Shown in pieces: positions 21,714-30,835 of a stretch of 64,000 nt of DNA; positions within the stretch are counted from its first letter, which is position 1, and the number at the start of each line of letters is the position of its first letter. The stretch lies in contig CAWKHA010000001.1 of assembly GCA_963849365.1 (NCBI GenBank), forward strand, positions 1,054,001 through 1,118,000. Direction: 5' to 3'. Below the pieces are notes generated by a model, which saw nothing but the letters and a program-made list of their open reading frames with translations, ran no database searches and was not told the origin of the DNA. The DNA comes from CAVQCJ01 sp963849365 (GTDB lineage Bacteria > Actinomycetota > Actinomycetes > Prado026). A program made the translations under genes and the position numbers.

Positions 21714-23943
21714 CCGGCGAGTCCGGCGCGGTGTCCGCATGCGCTTCACCCGTATGCAGCAGTGCGAGCACTTCGGAGCCGTAGCGGTCCAGCTTCACCG
21801 CGCCCACACCGTTGATGGTCGCCAGCTCCGCGAGCGTGCTCGGCCCCCGGGCCGCGACCGCCTCCAGCGTGGCGTCGGTGAAGACGACGTACGCGGGGAC
21901 GCTGTCGCGCTGGGAGCGCTCCAGCCGCCAGGCACGCAACCGTTCGAAGACCTGCTCGTCGTACGCGGGCGGGCAGTCCGCGCAGCGACCCCGGGTGCGG
22001 TCGGCCGGCGCGACGAGCGGGGCGCCGCAGCCGGAGCACACGGTGGGCAGCGGCCCCCGTCGCGCCCGCCGCCCCGGTCGCGCGGCTGCGGCACCGCGAC
22101 CCGTACGGCCGGCGGGGTCGGCCGGTCGCAGACCGTCCAGGAAGCGGGACGGCTGGCGGGTCGGCCGTCCGCCGGGCGAGCGGGCCAGGGCCCACGACAG
22201 GTGCACGTGCTCGCGGGCGCGGGTGACGCCGACGTAGAGCAGCCGCCGCTCCTCCTCCACCGCGGCCGGGGTGACGGCGTAGGAGATCGGAAGCGTGCCG
22301 TCGACCAGGCCGACGAGGAGCACGGCGTCCCACTCCAGGCCCTTCGCGGCGTGCAGCGAGGCGAGGGTGACGCCCTCGACGGTCGGGGCGTGCTGGGCGG
22401 CGGCCCGCTCGGCCAGCTCGGCCACCAGCTGGTCCAGCCCGGCGGCGGGGTCGGCGGCGGCCATCTCCTCGGCCAGCCCGACCAGGGCGTTGAGCGACTC
22501 CCAGCGGTCGCGGACCGCGCCGGAGCCGGCTGGGGCGCGCGGGCTCCAGCCGGCTGAGCCGAGGACGGCCCGGACGTCGTCGGCGAGGCCGGACGGCTCA
22601 GCCGCGCGGAGCCCGTCGGGCCCACCGTGGCCGGCGTCGGCCCCCTCGCCGCCGCCTTCGTCGTCGAGTCGGGCGGCACGAGCGGCTCCACGCAGGAGCA
22701 CCAGGGCCTCCCGCACCTCGGGCCGCTCGAAGAACCGCTCGGCGCCGCGCAGGAGGTACGGCACGCCGGCCTCGGCGAGCGCCTCCTCGAAGACCTCCGA
22801 CTGGGCGTTGATCCGGAACAGCACGGCGATCTCGCTGGCCGGCGTCCCGGCTGCAAGCAGCCCGGCCACTCGGGCGGCGACGCCGGCGGCCTCCGCGGTC
22901 TCGTCGGGGTAGGCGGTGAACGTCGGCTCCGGCCCGGACGGGCGCTGCGCCACCAGCTCGACCCCGGCCGCCGACACCCGGTCGGCTCCGGGCGCACGAG
23001 CCGAGCGCAGGACGCCGTTCGCCAGGCTCACGACCTGTGGCGTGGAGCGGTAGTCGCGGACCAGCCGGACCACCTCGGCGTGCGGGTAGCGGCGGCGGAA
23101 ACCGAGCAGGAACTCCGGGCTGGCCCCGGTGAAGCTGTAGATGGTCTGGGCCGCGTCGCCGACGACGCACAGGTCCTCGCGCCCGCCCAGCCACTGGTCC
23201 AGCAGGGCCTGCTGCAGCGGGTTGACGTCCTGGTACTCGTCGACCACGAGGTGGCGGTACTGCGCGCGCACCTGCTCGGCGATGTCGGCACGGTCCTCCA
23301 GGGCCGCGACGGTGAGCAGCAGCACGTCCTCGAAGTCCATCTGGCCGGCGCGCCGCTTGGCCTCCTCGTAGGCGGCGTACAGGTGCGCCGTCTCGGCCGG
23401 GGTCAGGTCGCCGGCCGGCCCGCGGCCGGCACCGCCCGCGGCAGCCACGTAGTCGTCGGGGGCCACCCGGGTCGACTTGGCCCACTCGACCTCCCCGGCG
23501 AGGTCGCGCAGCACGGCACCCGCGGCGGGGACCCGGGCCCGTCCGGCCGCCTCGGCGATCAGCCGCGCCTTGCTCGAGACCAGGCGCGGCAGCTCGCCGC
23601 CGACCACGCGGGGCCAGAAGTAGGTCAGCTGGCGCAGCGCGGCAGAGTGGAACGTGCGGGCCTGGACGCCCACCACCCCCAGCTGGCGCAGCCGCCCGCG
23701 CATCTCCCCGGCCGCCCGGGCGGTGAACGTGACGGCCAGCACGTGCTGCGGTGACAGCACACCCGCGTGCACGCCGTACGCGATGCGGTGGGTGATGGCG
23801 CGGGTCTTGCCGGTACCCGCGCCCGCGAGCACGCAGACGGGGCCCTGGAGCGCGGTGGCGACGGCGCGCTGCTCCGGGTCGAGCCGGGCGAGCACCTCGT
23901 CGGCGGTCGGCACCGCACGGGCGGTGGAGGGCGTGGCGGTCAT
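21688..23943 (-). CDS. uvrD2: Superfamily I DNA helicase UvrD2
   Basis: A 751-residue 3'-5' DNA helicase. Motif I is LAGAGTGKTRAITHRIA (about residue 40), motif II is VVDEYQDVNPLQQ, and the Q/III region is VVGDAAQTIYSFTGA; late motifs are TLASLHAAKGLEWDAV and RRLLYVGVTRAREHVHL. The C-terminal part has the four-cysteine module (CSGCGAP and CADCPP) and an HRDC domain (LERSQRDSVPAYVVFTDATL), the arrangement that defines UvrD2. The ATG at 23943 fits the family N-terminus. It is divergent from mrx1. It probably acts in replication and excision repair; the mycobacterial homologue is essential. Confidence 0.93.
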   Translation of the reverse strand: MTATPSTARAVPTADEVLARLDPEQRAVATALQGPVCVLAGAGTGKTRAITHRIAYGVHAGVLSPQHVLAVTFTARAAGEMRGRLRQLGVVGVQARTFHSAALRQLTYFWPRVVGGELPRLVSSKARLIAEAAGRARVPAAGAVLRDLAGEVEWAKSTRVAPDDYVAAAGGAGRGPAGDLTPAETAHLYAAYEEAKRRAGQMDFEDVLLLTVAALEDRADIAEQVRAQYRHLVVDEYQDVNPLQQALLDQWLGGREDLCVVGDAAQTIYSFTGASPEFLLGFRRRYPHAEVVRLVRDYRSTPQVVSLANGVLRSARAPGADRVSAAGVELVAQRPSGPEPTFTAYPDETAEAAGVAARVAGLLAAGTPASEIAVLFRINAQSEVFEEALAEAGVPYLLRGAERFFERPEVREALVLLRGAARAARLDDEGGGEGADAGHGGPDGLRAAEPSGLADDVRAVLGSAGWSPRAPAGSGAVRDRWESLNALVGLAEEMAAADPAAGLDQLVAELAERAAAQHAPTVEGVTLASLHAAKGLEWDAVLLVGLVDGTLPISYAVTPAAVEEERRLLYVGVTRAREHVHLSWALARSPGGRPTRQPSRFLDGLRPADPAGRTGRGAAAARPGRRARRGPLPTVCSGCGAPLVAPADRTRGRCADCPPAYDEQVFERLRAWRLERSQRDSVPAYVVFTDATLEAVAARGPSTLAELATINGVGAVKLDRYGSEVLALLHTGEAHADTAPDSPENAVAPWA

Positions 23944-24068
23944 GTCCGACCATCCTGGCAGCAGCCGCCGACCGGCCGGAACGCGCGTCCACAGCCCCGG
24001 CGGGCGGCGGGAACAAGCGGCCGCGGCGTGCCGTTGCCCGGGGGTCCCCGTAGGAGAGGATTCGCCTT

Positions 24069-24338
24069 GTGTCCGCCCCGCCCGAGGTTCGCGCCGCACC
24101 GGCGACGCTGACGATGTACAGCACCCCGTGGTGCGGGTACTGCGTCCGGCTGAAGGGCCAGCTCGAGCGGGAGGGCATCGAGTTCGTCGAGGTCGACATC
24201 GAGGCCCACCCGGAGGCGGCCGATGTCGTGATGGCGATCAACGACGGGAACCAGACCGTCCCGACCATGGTCTTCCCGGACGGCAGCGTGCTGACCAACC
24301 CGAGCGTGGCCGCGGTCCGGGACCGCCTCGGCGCCTGA
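24069..24338 (+). CDS. mrx1: Mycoredoxin Mrx1
   Basis: An 89-residue glutaredoxin-fold protein with the active site STPWCGYCVRLK and the cis-proline segment QTVPTMVFPDGSVLTNP. Mycoredoxin reduces mycothiol mixed disulfides in actinobacteria. GTG start at 24069; divergent from uvrD2 and convergent with nudC, the same arrangement as Rv3198c-Rv3198A-Rv3199c. Confidence 0.93.
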   Translation: MSAPPEVRAAPATLTMYSTPWCGYCVRLKGQLEREGIEFVEVDIEAHPEAADVVMAINDGNQTVPTMVFPDGSVLTNPSVAAVRDRLGA

Positions 24339-24356
24339 CGGCGAACCCTCAGCCGG

Positions 24357-25280
24357 CTACCAGCCGCCGCCGGGTCCAGCAGGCAGCTCGCCGCCGTACC
24401 AGTGCTCGACCAGCAGGCGGGCGATGGATACGGGGGGCGGCAGCCGCAGCTCCCCCGCCGCCACCTCGGCGGCCAGCTCGTCGCGGCCGAACCAGCGCAC
24501 CTCGGCCAGCTCGACGCCGTCGGCGACCGGGTCGTCCCCGTCGGACAGGGCCCGCGCCGTGAAGCCGAGCATCAGAGACGAGGGGAACGGCCACGGCTGG
24601 CTGCCCAGGTAGGTCACGTCGCAGACCCGGACACCGGACTCCTCCTCGACCTCGCGGATCACCGCGGCCTCCGCGCTCTCGCCCGGCTCGACGAACCCGG
24701 CCAGGGTGGAGAACCGCCGACCCGGCCAGCGCGTCGAGCTGCCCAGCAGCGCACGCTCACCCGCGGAGTCGGTGACCAGCATGATCACCGCCGGGTCGGT
24801 GCGCGGGTAGTGCTCGCTGGCGTCGGCGGGGCAGCGCCGGACGAAGCCGGCCTGCTCGACCCGGGTGGGCTCGCCGCAGCGCGGGCAGCGGACGTGCGTC
24901 GCGTGCCAGTTCGACAGGCCGATGGCGAGCACCAGCAGGCCGGCGTCCCGGTCGGAAAGCAGGGTGCCCACCTCGCGCAGGCCGACGGCCGCGGCGCCCG
25001 AGCCGACCGGTGGCTGCGGCGCGGCACCGACGTCCACCGCGAAGTAGGCCGTGGCGTCCGCGTCGACACCGAGCAGGTAGCGCTCCCCGGCCGGCGCGCT
25101 CTGCGGGTCCACGAAGGCCAGGCTCTCCGCGTCGGCCAGGGTCCGCCCGTCGCCGACGGCGAGCACACGGGTGCGCGGGTCGGCCCAGGCCCGGTCGAGC
25201 CAGGCGTCGTCGCCACGGTGCGCTGCGGCGCGGTCGGTGGCGGACCGGGCCAGCGCGAGACGGCCGGACAGCGGGGCCAT
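24357..25280 (-). CDS. nudC: NAD+ diphosphatase / NADH pyrophosphatase NudC
   Basis: A 307-residue Nudix enzyme that splits NAD(H) to NMN(H) and AMP and can remove NAD caps from RNA. The zinc-ribbon remnant is HVRCPRCGEPT with RRCPADASEHYPRTDPAVI; the Nudix box GFVEPGESAEAAVIREVEEE with SGV is complete; the subfamily motif SQPWPFPSSLMLGF marks NudC. The ATG at 25280 is used; a GTG at 25286 overlaps the dipeptidase stop (GTGA) and may be the true start. It is downstream of, and coupled to, the dipeptidase gene. Confidence 0.92.
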   Translation of the reverse strand: MAPLSGRLALARSATDRAAAHRGDDAWLDRAWADPRTRVLAVGDGRTLADAESLAFVDPQSAPAGERYLLGVDADATAYFAVDVGAAPQPPVGSGAAAVGLREVGTLLSDRDAGLLVLAIGLSNWHATHVRCPRCGEPTRVEQAGFVRRCPADASEHYPRTDPAVIMLVTDSAGERALLGSSTRWPGRRFSTLAGFVEPGESAEAAVIREVEEESGVRVCDVTYLGSQPWPFPSSLMLGFTARALSDGDDPVADGVELAEVRWFGRDELAAEVAAGELRLPPPVSIARLLVEHWYGGELPAGPGGGW

Positions 25281-25282
25281 GC

Positions 25283-26692
25283 TCACCCGCGGCGCAGCCC
25301 GGCGGCCAGGTCCTGCCACAGGTACGCGACGGCCTCGGCGCCCTTGAGCAGCATCGGGATGTCGACCTTCTCGTCCGGGGCGTGGATGCGGTCGTCCGGC
25401 AGGCCGACCCCGAGGAAGACGACCGGGGCGTCGAGCTGCTCGGCCATGTCCGCCTGCGGGCCCGAACCGCCCTCGCGGGTGTACAGCGCCTCGACGCCGA
25501 AGGCCCGGGACATCGACCGCTGCACCGCGACCAGGGCCGGGTCGTCCAAGGGAGTCAGGCACGGGCGCACACCGTCGCCGTAGAAGTGCAGCTCGGCGGT
25601 GATCCCGGGCGGGACCTGCGACTCGACCCAGGCCCGGAACAGCTGCTGGACGTGCAGTGGCCGCTGCCCGGCGACCAGCCGGAACGACACCTTGGCGTGC
25701 GCGTCCGTGGGCACGATCGTCTTGTGGCCGGGGCCGGTGTAGCCGCCCCACATGCCGTTGACCTCCGCGGTAGGGCGGGCCCAGAGCCGTTCCAGGGTGG
25801 AGAAGCCCGCCTCCCCCCTGGTGGCCCGCGACTCGGCCGTCTTCAGGAACTGGGCCTCGTCGAACGGCAGCCGCGCCAGCAGGTCGCGCTCCCGTGCGTC
25901 CAGCGGCACGACCTCGTCGTAGAAGCCCGGGATCGCGACCCGCCCGTCGTCGTCGTGCAGCCGCCCGAGCACCCGGGCCAGCTCGGTGAGCGGGTTCGGC
26001 ACGGCCCCGCCGAACGAGCCCGAGTGCAGGTCGACGTCGGGGCCGTGGAAGTCGAGCTGGCCGTCGGTCATGCCGCGCATCCCGGTGCACAGGGACGGCA
26101 CGTCCGCCGACCACATCCCGGTGTCGCTCACGACGACGACCTCGCAGTCCAGCCGGTCGCGGCGCTCACGCAGCAGCGCCGCGAAGTGCGGTGAGCCGGA
26201 CTCCTCCTCGCCCTCGACCAGCACCTTGAGATGCACGGCGGGGCTCGAGCGGCCGGTGGTGGCCAGGTGCGCGCGCAGGCCGAGCAGGTGCATGAGCACC
26301 TGACCCTTGTCGTCCGCGGTCCCCCGCCCACGGAGCCGGTCGCCGTCGCGGACCGGCTCGAACGGCGACGTCGACCACAGGTCGGGCGGGTCCGCCGGCT
26401 GCACGTCGTGGTGGCCGTACACCAGCACCGTCGGTGCGTCCGGGTCGTCGCTCGGCCAGTGCGCGAACACCGCGGGCAACCCCTGCGTCGGCCAGACCTC
26501 GACGCTCGGGAACCCGTGGGCGGACAGCTCGGCGGCGAGCCACCGCGCGGAGGACGCGACGTCCTCGGTGCGCTCCGGGTCGGCGCTGACGGAGGGGATC
26601 CGCAGCCACTCCACGAGCCGCGCGAGGAAGTCCTCGGCGCCGCCGGCGATGTACGCGCGCACGTCGGGATCGGGCGGCAGCGGCTCGGTCAT
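25283..26692 (-). CDS. M20-family dipeptidase
   Basis: A 469-residue di-zinc peptidase. Metal ligands are visible in VLVYGHHDVQPADPPDLW (His, Asp), GRGTADDKGQ (bridging Asp), VEGEEESGSPH (catalytic Glu and ligand Glu), VVSDTGMW (Asp) and the C-terminal LPDDRIHAPDEK (His). Length and order match the actinobacterial dipeptidase group (CNDP-like). It is cytosolic with no signal peptide. Start ATG at 26692; it is coupled to nudC downstream and divergent from the phosphoesterase gene. Confidence 0.93.
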   Translation of the reverse strand: MTEPLPPDPDVRAYIAGGAEDFLARLVEWLRIPSVSADPERTEDVASSARWLAAELSAHGFPSVEVWPTQGLPAVFAHWPSDDPDAPTVLVYGHHDVQPADPPDLWSTSPFEPVRDGDRLRGRGTADDKGQVLMHLLGLRAHLATTGRSSPAVHLKVLVEGEEESGSPHFAALLRERRDRLDCEVVVVSDTGMWSADVPSLCTGMRGMTDGQLDFHGPDVDLHSGSFGGAVPNPLTELARVLGRLHDDDGRVAIPGFYDEVVPLDARERDLLARLPFDEAQFLKTAESRATRGEAGFSTLERLWARPTAEVNGMWGGYTGPGHKTIVPTDAHAKVSFRLVAGQRPLHVQQLFRAWVESQVPPGITAELHFYGDGVRPCLTPLDDPALVAVQRSMSRAFGVEALYTREGGSGPQADMAEQLDAPVVFLGVGLPDDRIHAPDEKVDIPMLLKGAEAVAYLWQDLAAGLRRG

Positions 26693-26743
26693 GGCGCCGA
26701 CTGTACGACGGCGGGTCGGCGCCTCCCCGGGTAGCGTCGCGGG

Positions 26744-27565
26744 ATGGCCATGCTCCGGCTCGCGACGTTCAACCTGCTGCACGGGACGTCGCTCGCCGAC
26801 GGTGCCGCCGACCCGCACCGGCTCAAGGCCGCGGTGCACGAGCTGGATGCGGACCTGCTGGCGCTGCAGGAGGTGGACCATGCGCAGCCACGGTCGGGGC
26901 ACGCGGACCAGACAGCGCTCGCCGCCGCGGCGATGGGCGCCCGCTGGCACCGGTTCGTCCCGACGGTGCTCGGCACGCCGGGCGTGCGCGGCTGGCGGGC
27001 GGCGACCGAGGACGCGGACCCGGGAGCGGTCACGTCCGGCGCCGAGCCCGGTGCGGAGCCCGGCCCCAGCTACGGCGTCGGGCTGCTCTCGCGGCTGCCG
27101 GTGCGGGAGTGGCGCGTCCGTCGCTTCGCCGCCGCGCCGGGGCGGCTGCCGTTGCTGGTGCCGCAGCAGGGCCGCACCCGCGTCGTGGTCGTCCCGGACG
27201 AGCCGAGGGTGGCCCTGGCGGCGGTCGTGGACGGCCCGCACGGCCCGTTCACCGTGGCCGCGACCCACCTGTCGTTCGTCCCGGGGTTCAACGTGCATCA
27301 GCTGCGTGCGATCGTGCGGTGGCTGGGGGACCTGCCGCGGCCGGCGTTCGTGCTCGGCGACCTCAACCTCCCCGGCGGGCTGCCGGCCAGGGTCAGCGGA
27401 TGGACGTCGCTCGCGGCCGCGCGGACGTACCCGTCGTTCGGGCCCCGGGTCCAGCTGGACCACGTGCTGGCCGTCGGGCTCGCCACCCGGGCGGTTCACT
27501 CCGAGCACGTCTGGACGCTCCCCGTCAGCGACCACTGCGCGATCGGTGTCGACGTGGAGCTCTGA
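26744..27565 (+). CDS. Endonuclease/exonuclease/phosphatase (EEP) family protein
   Basis: A 273-residue metal-dependent phosphoesterase. Catalytic stretches are LRLATFNLLHG (Asn), DLLALQEVDHAQPRSG (Glu), VAATHLSFVPG (His), FVLGDLNLPGG (Asp, Asn) and the ending LPVSDHCAIGVDVEL (Asp-His pair). The residues needed for activity are all present. The substrate could be nucleic acid, phosphoinositide-like lipid or another phosphodiester. ATG start at 26744; it is convergent with adnB (6 bases). Confidence 0.88.
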   Translation: MAMLRLATFNLLHGTSLADGAADPHRLKAAVHELDADLLALQEVDHAQPRSGHADQTALAAAAMGARWHRFVPTVLGTPGVRGWRAATEDADPGAVTSGAEPGAEPGPSYGVGLLSRLPVREWRVRRFAAAPGRLPLLVPQQGRTRVVVVPDEPRVALAAVVDGPHGPFTVAATHLSFVPGFNVHQLRAIVRWLGDLPRPAFVLGDLNLPGGLPARVSGWTSLAAARTYPSFGPRVQLDHVLAVGLATRAVHSEHVWTLPVSDHCAIGVDVEL

Positions 27566-27571
27566 CGCCGC

Positions 27572-30500
27572 TCAGCCTCCGGACAGCAGGCGCTCCACCG
27601 CGGGGCCGTCGGGGAGGTCGGTCGGACGGACGACCTCGCCCGTCGGCACGTAGTAGAAGGCGGCGCCGACCGCCTCCTCGGGCACCCCGGCCACCCGTGC
27701 CCAGGCGACCCGGTAGACGGCGAGCTGCAGCGGGTCCGCGGCCGAGCGACCGGTCTTCCAGTCGACCACGTCGTAGCCGTCCTGGGTGCGGTAGACCGCG
27801 TCGATCCGGCCGCGGACCACGTGGTCGCCCAGCACGAGCTGGAACGGAGCCTCGACCAGGTACGGCGAACGGCCGGCGAACGGACCGGCCAGGAACGCCT
27901 CCTGTAGCGCGGCCAGGTCGTCGTCGTCGAGCGCGTCGTCGGCGGCGCCGCCGAGCTCGGTCCGGTCGATCAGCGGCACCGCGCCGAACAGCGACTCGAC
28001 CCACGCGTGGAAGCGGGTCCCGCGGGCGGCGGCCGGCGCCGGCGGCCGGGGCATGGGCCGGGCCAGGTCGCGGGCCAGGCCCTCGGGGTCGCGGGCCAGC
28101 CGCACGAGGGTGGACGCGGACAGCGAGCCGGGCAGCGGGACGTCGAGGTCGACGCGGTGGGAGCGGCGTGCCTCGTCGACCAGCACCTCGATGTCGCGGT
28201 CCCACGCCGCCAGCCGCTCCCGGTCGCCGTCGGGCCCGGCGGCGGAGCCCGAGGCCGCCCGGAGGTCGAACAGGGTCGGCGGCGCGGCCATCGCCTCCCG
28301 CACCCAGCCGGCCGCGTCCCGCCGGGCGCGCAGCCCGGCCGGCGCGAGCGGGACCGGCCAGGTGAGCTCGCGGCTGCGCACCAGGTGCGGGTTGCGCTCG
28401 TCCGCCGGCTCCGGCGCCCACCCGGCCACGGTGCCGGCGCCGGCGAGGCAGGCCTGCTGGATGGCGAGCAGGTACGGCGAGGGCCCGCGCGGGCGCACCT
28501 GGCTCGGTCCCCACCAGTGCCCCGAGGCGACCAGCAGCTCCTTGGCCCGGGTGACCGCGACGTACGCCAGGCGCAGCTCCTCGAGCCGGTCCAGGTCGCG
28601 GATCCCTGACTCGTACTCCTGCAGCGAAGCCGTGCTCCACCGGACGGGGACCGGCGGGAAGTCCGCGGCGTCGCCGCGCAGCTCGGTCGGCAGGGTGCTC
28701 GCCGCGGTCGTGAACTTCGGCCGCCCCTTGCTGCCCGGGAAGACCCCGGCGCTCAGGTCGGGCAGCACCACGACCGGCCATTCCAGGCCCTTGGCCTTGT
28801 GCACGGTGAGCAGCTTGACGCTGTCGCCCGGCGAGGGTGCTGCGGTGTCCAGGCCGCGCTCGAACCGGTCGGCCGCACGCAGGTACGCGAGGAAGGCCCG
28901 CACGCTCGGGTCGCCTTCGAGGTCGGCGAAGGCCGCTGCGTGGTCGAGGAACGCGACCAGCGCGTCGCCGCGGCGGGTACGACCGGCCAGCGGCGCGGCG
29001 CCGACCTCCACGTCCAGCCCGGTCGCACGGACCACGCGCTGCAGCAGGTCCAGCAGCGGTTCGCCGAGGTGCTGGCGCAGTTCCCGCAGCTCGGCCGCCA
29101 GGAGCCCGAACCGCTGCCGGGCGGCGGCTGAGTACGCGAGCCGGCCGGGACGGTCGAGCGCCTCCAGCAGGGACACGACGTCGACCGGGTCCACGCCGGA
29201 GACGGCGTCCTCCAGCAGCCGTTCGATGCTCGGCTCGGCGGCCTCCGCTCCACCGCCGTCGTCGCCCCCGCTGCCGTCCCCGCGGCTGTCCGGGTTGCCC
29301 TCGTCGCTGTCGTCCCCGCCGGCCGGCAGCGAGGCCGCCCGGGCCAGGTCGGCGGCGCGGCGCCCGAGCAGCGCCAGGTCGCGCGGGCCGATCTGCCAAC
29401 GGGGTCCGCCCAGCAGGCGGACCAGGGCCGGGTTCGCCGTCGTGTCGTCGAGCACGGACAGCATCGCGACCAGGTCGGCCACCTCGGGCAGCGAGAGCAG
29501 GCCGCCCAGGCCGACGACCTCGACCGGCACGCCGCGCGCCACCAGGGCGTCGTGGTAGGCGGGGAAGTCGCTGCGCGCGCGCACCAGCAGCGCCACGTCG
29601 CGCGGCGCGGTCCCTCCGGCGACCAGTGCAGCGACCCGGTCCGCGACCCAGGTGACCTCGCCGGCATAGGTCTCGTGCAGGGCGCACTCGACCCGGCCGG
29701 CACCCACCGCCTCCGGCCGCGGCTCCAGCTCGCCGACGCCGGGGTGGCGCTCGCGCAGCGGCTCGGAGAGGGCGTTCGCCAAGGTCAGCAGCCGATCGCC
29801 GCTGCGGTTGTTGCGGGTCAGCGCGTACCGCGTCGCAGCCACGCCGTCGACCCGGCTGAAGTCGTCCGGGAACCGGTCGATGTTGGCCACCGAGGCGCCG
29901 CGCCAGCCGTAGATGGCCTGGCACGGGTCGCCGACGGCGGTGACCGGGTGACCGCCGCCGAACAGACTCGTGAGCAGCCGCTGCTGCGCGTAGGAGGTGT
30001 CCTGGTACTCGTCGAGCAGCACGACGCGGAAGCGTTCGCGCTCGATCTCGCCGACCGCAGGGTGTTCGGCCGCCAGCCTGGCGGCGAAGGCGAGCTGGTC
30101 GCCGAAGTCGAGGACGCCGAGGCGGTCCTTCTCGGCACGCAGCGCCCCGACGAGCGAGGCCAGCTCGTCACGGCGGGTCGCGGTGCGCGCGACCTTGGCG
30201 AGCTCCATCGTCGGCTTGGCTGCCGCGCTCAGGTCCGCCCGCAGCCGGCCGTCGACGGCCACGACGGCTTCGGCGTCGAGCAGGTGCTCGGACATCTCGC
30301 CGTCGAGCTGGACGAGGTCGCCCACCAGCGAGGCGACCGTCTTGTCGAGCTCGGCGAACGGACCGCTGGCCCGTCGCAGCACCCGGTCGGCCAGCTGGAA
30401 CCGGGTCGCGTCCGCGAGCAGCCGCGCCCGGGGCTCCACGCCGATCCGCAGCCCGTGCTCGCGCAGCAGGCGGCCGGCGTACGCGTGGTACGTCGCGACC

Positions 30501-30835
30501 GTCGGCTCCCCCGCGTCGGCGCCGTCCGCCGTCACCGGACCGCCGCTCGGGACCGGCTGTCCGGGCACGGGCAGCGCCCGCGCGAGCGAGGTGCGGATCC
30601 GGTGCGCCAGCTCCGCGGCCGCCTTGTTCGTGAACGTCAGGCCCAGCACCTGGTCCGGCCGTACCTGCCCCGAGGCGACCAGCCAGACCACCCGGGCCGC
30701 CATGACCGTGGTCTTGCCGGACCCCGCGCCCGCGACGACCACGCCTGGCTCGAGCGGCGCGGTCGCGGCGGCGAGCTGCTCGTCGGTGAGCGGCAGCCCG
30801 AGCATCTCGGCGAGCGACGCCGGCGCCACGGTCAC
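27572..30835 (-). CDS. adnB: AdnB: helicase-nuclease subunit for double-strand-break resection
   Basis: A 1087-residue UvrD/Rep-type motor with a C-terminal RecB-like nuclease. Walker A is VVAGAGSGKTTVMAARV (about residue 34), motif II VVLLDEYQDTSYAQQRLL, motif III/Q AVGDPCQAIYGWRGAS, and late motifs KLLTVHKAKGLEWPVV and LRLAYVAVTRAKELLV. The nuclease core VRGRIDAVYR with YDVVDWKTGR has the catalytic Asp and Lys, so both activities should be present. With AdnA it forms the actinobacterial counterpart of RecBCD/AddAB. The GTG at 30835 overlaps the adnA stop (GTGA). Order adnA-adnB is as in Rv3202c-Rv3201c. Confidence 0.92.
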   Translation of the reverse strand: MTVAPASLAEMLGLPLTDEQLAAATAPLEPGVVVAGAGSGKTTVMAARVVWLVASGQVRPDQVLGLTFTNKAAAELAHRIRTSLARALPVPGQPVPSGGPVTADGADAGEPTVATYHAYAGRLLREHGLRIGVEPRARLLADATRFQLADRVLRRASGPFAELDKTVASLVGDLVQLDGEMSEHLLDAEAVVAVDGRLRADLSAAAKPTMELAKVARTATRRDELASLVGALRAEKDRLGVLDFGDQLAFAARLAAEHPAVGEIERERFRVVLLDEYQDTSYAQQRLLTSLFGGGHPVTAVGDPCQAIYGWRGASVANIDRFPDDFSRVDGVAATRYALTRNNRSGDRLLTLANALSEPLRERHPGVGELEPRPEAVGAGRVECALHETYAGEVTWVADRVAALVAGGTAPRDVALLVRARSDFPAYHDALVARGVPVEVVGLGGLLSLPEVADLVAMLSVLDDTTANPALVRLLGGPRWQIGPRDLALLGRRAADLARAASLPAGGDDSDEGNPDSRGDGSGGDDGGGAEAAEPSIERLLEDAVSGVDPVDVVSLLEALDRPGRLAYSAAARQRFGLLAAELRELRQHLGEPLLDLLQRVVRATGLDVEVGAAPLAGRTRRGDALVAFLDHAAAFADLEGDPSVRAFLAYLRAADRFERGLDTAAPSPGDSVKLLTVHKAKGLEWPVVVLPDLSAGVFPGSKGRPKFTTAASTLPTELRGDAADFPPVPVRWSTASLQEYESGIRDLDRLEELRLAYVAVTRAKELLVASGHWWGPSQVRPRGPSPYLLAIQQACLAGAGTVAGWAPEPADERNPHLVRSRELTWPVPLAPAGLRARRDAAGWVREAMAAPPTLFDLRAASGSAAGPDGDRERLAAWDRDIEVLVDEARRSHRVDLDVPLPGSLSASTLVRLARDPEGLARDLARPMPRPPAPAAARGTRFHAWVESLFGAVPLIDRTELGGAADDALDDDDLAALQEAFLAGPFAGRSPYLVEAPFQLVLGDHVVRGRIDAVYRTQDGYDVVDWKTGRSAADPLQLAVYRVAWARVAGVPEEAVGAAFYYVPTGEVVRPTDLPDGPAVERLLSGG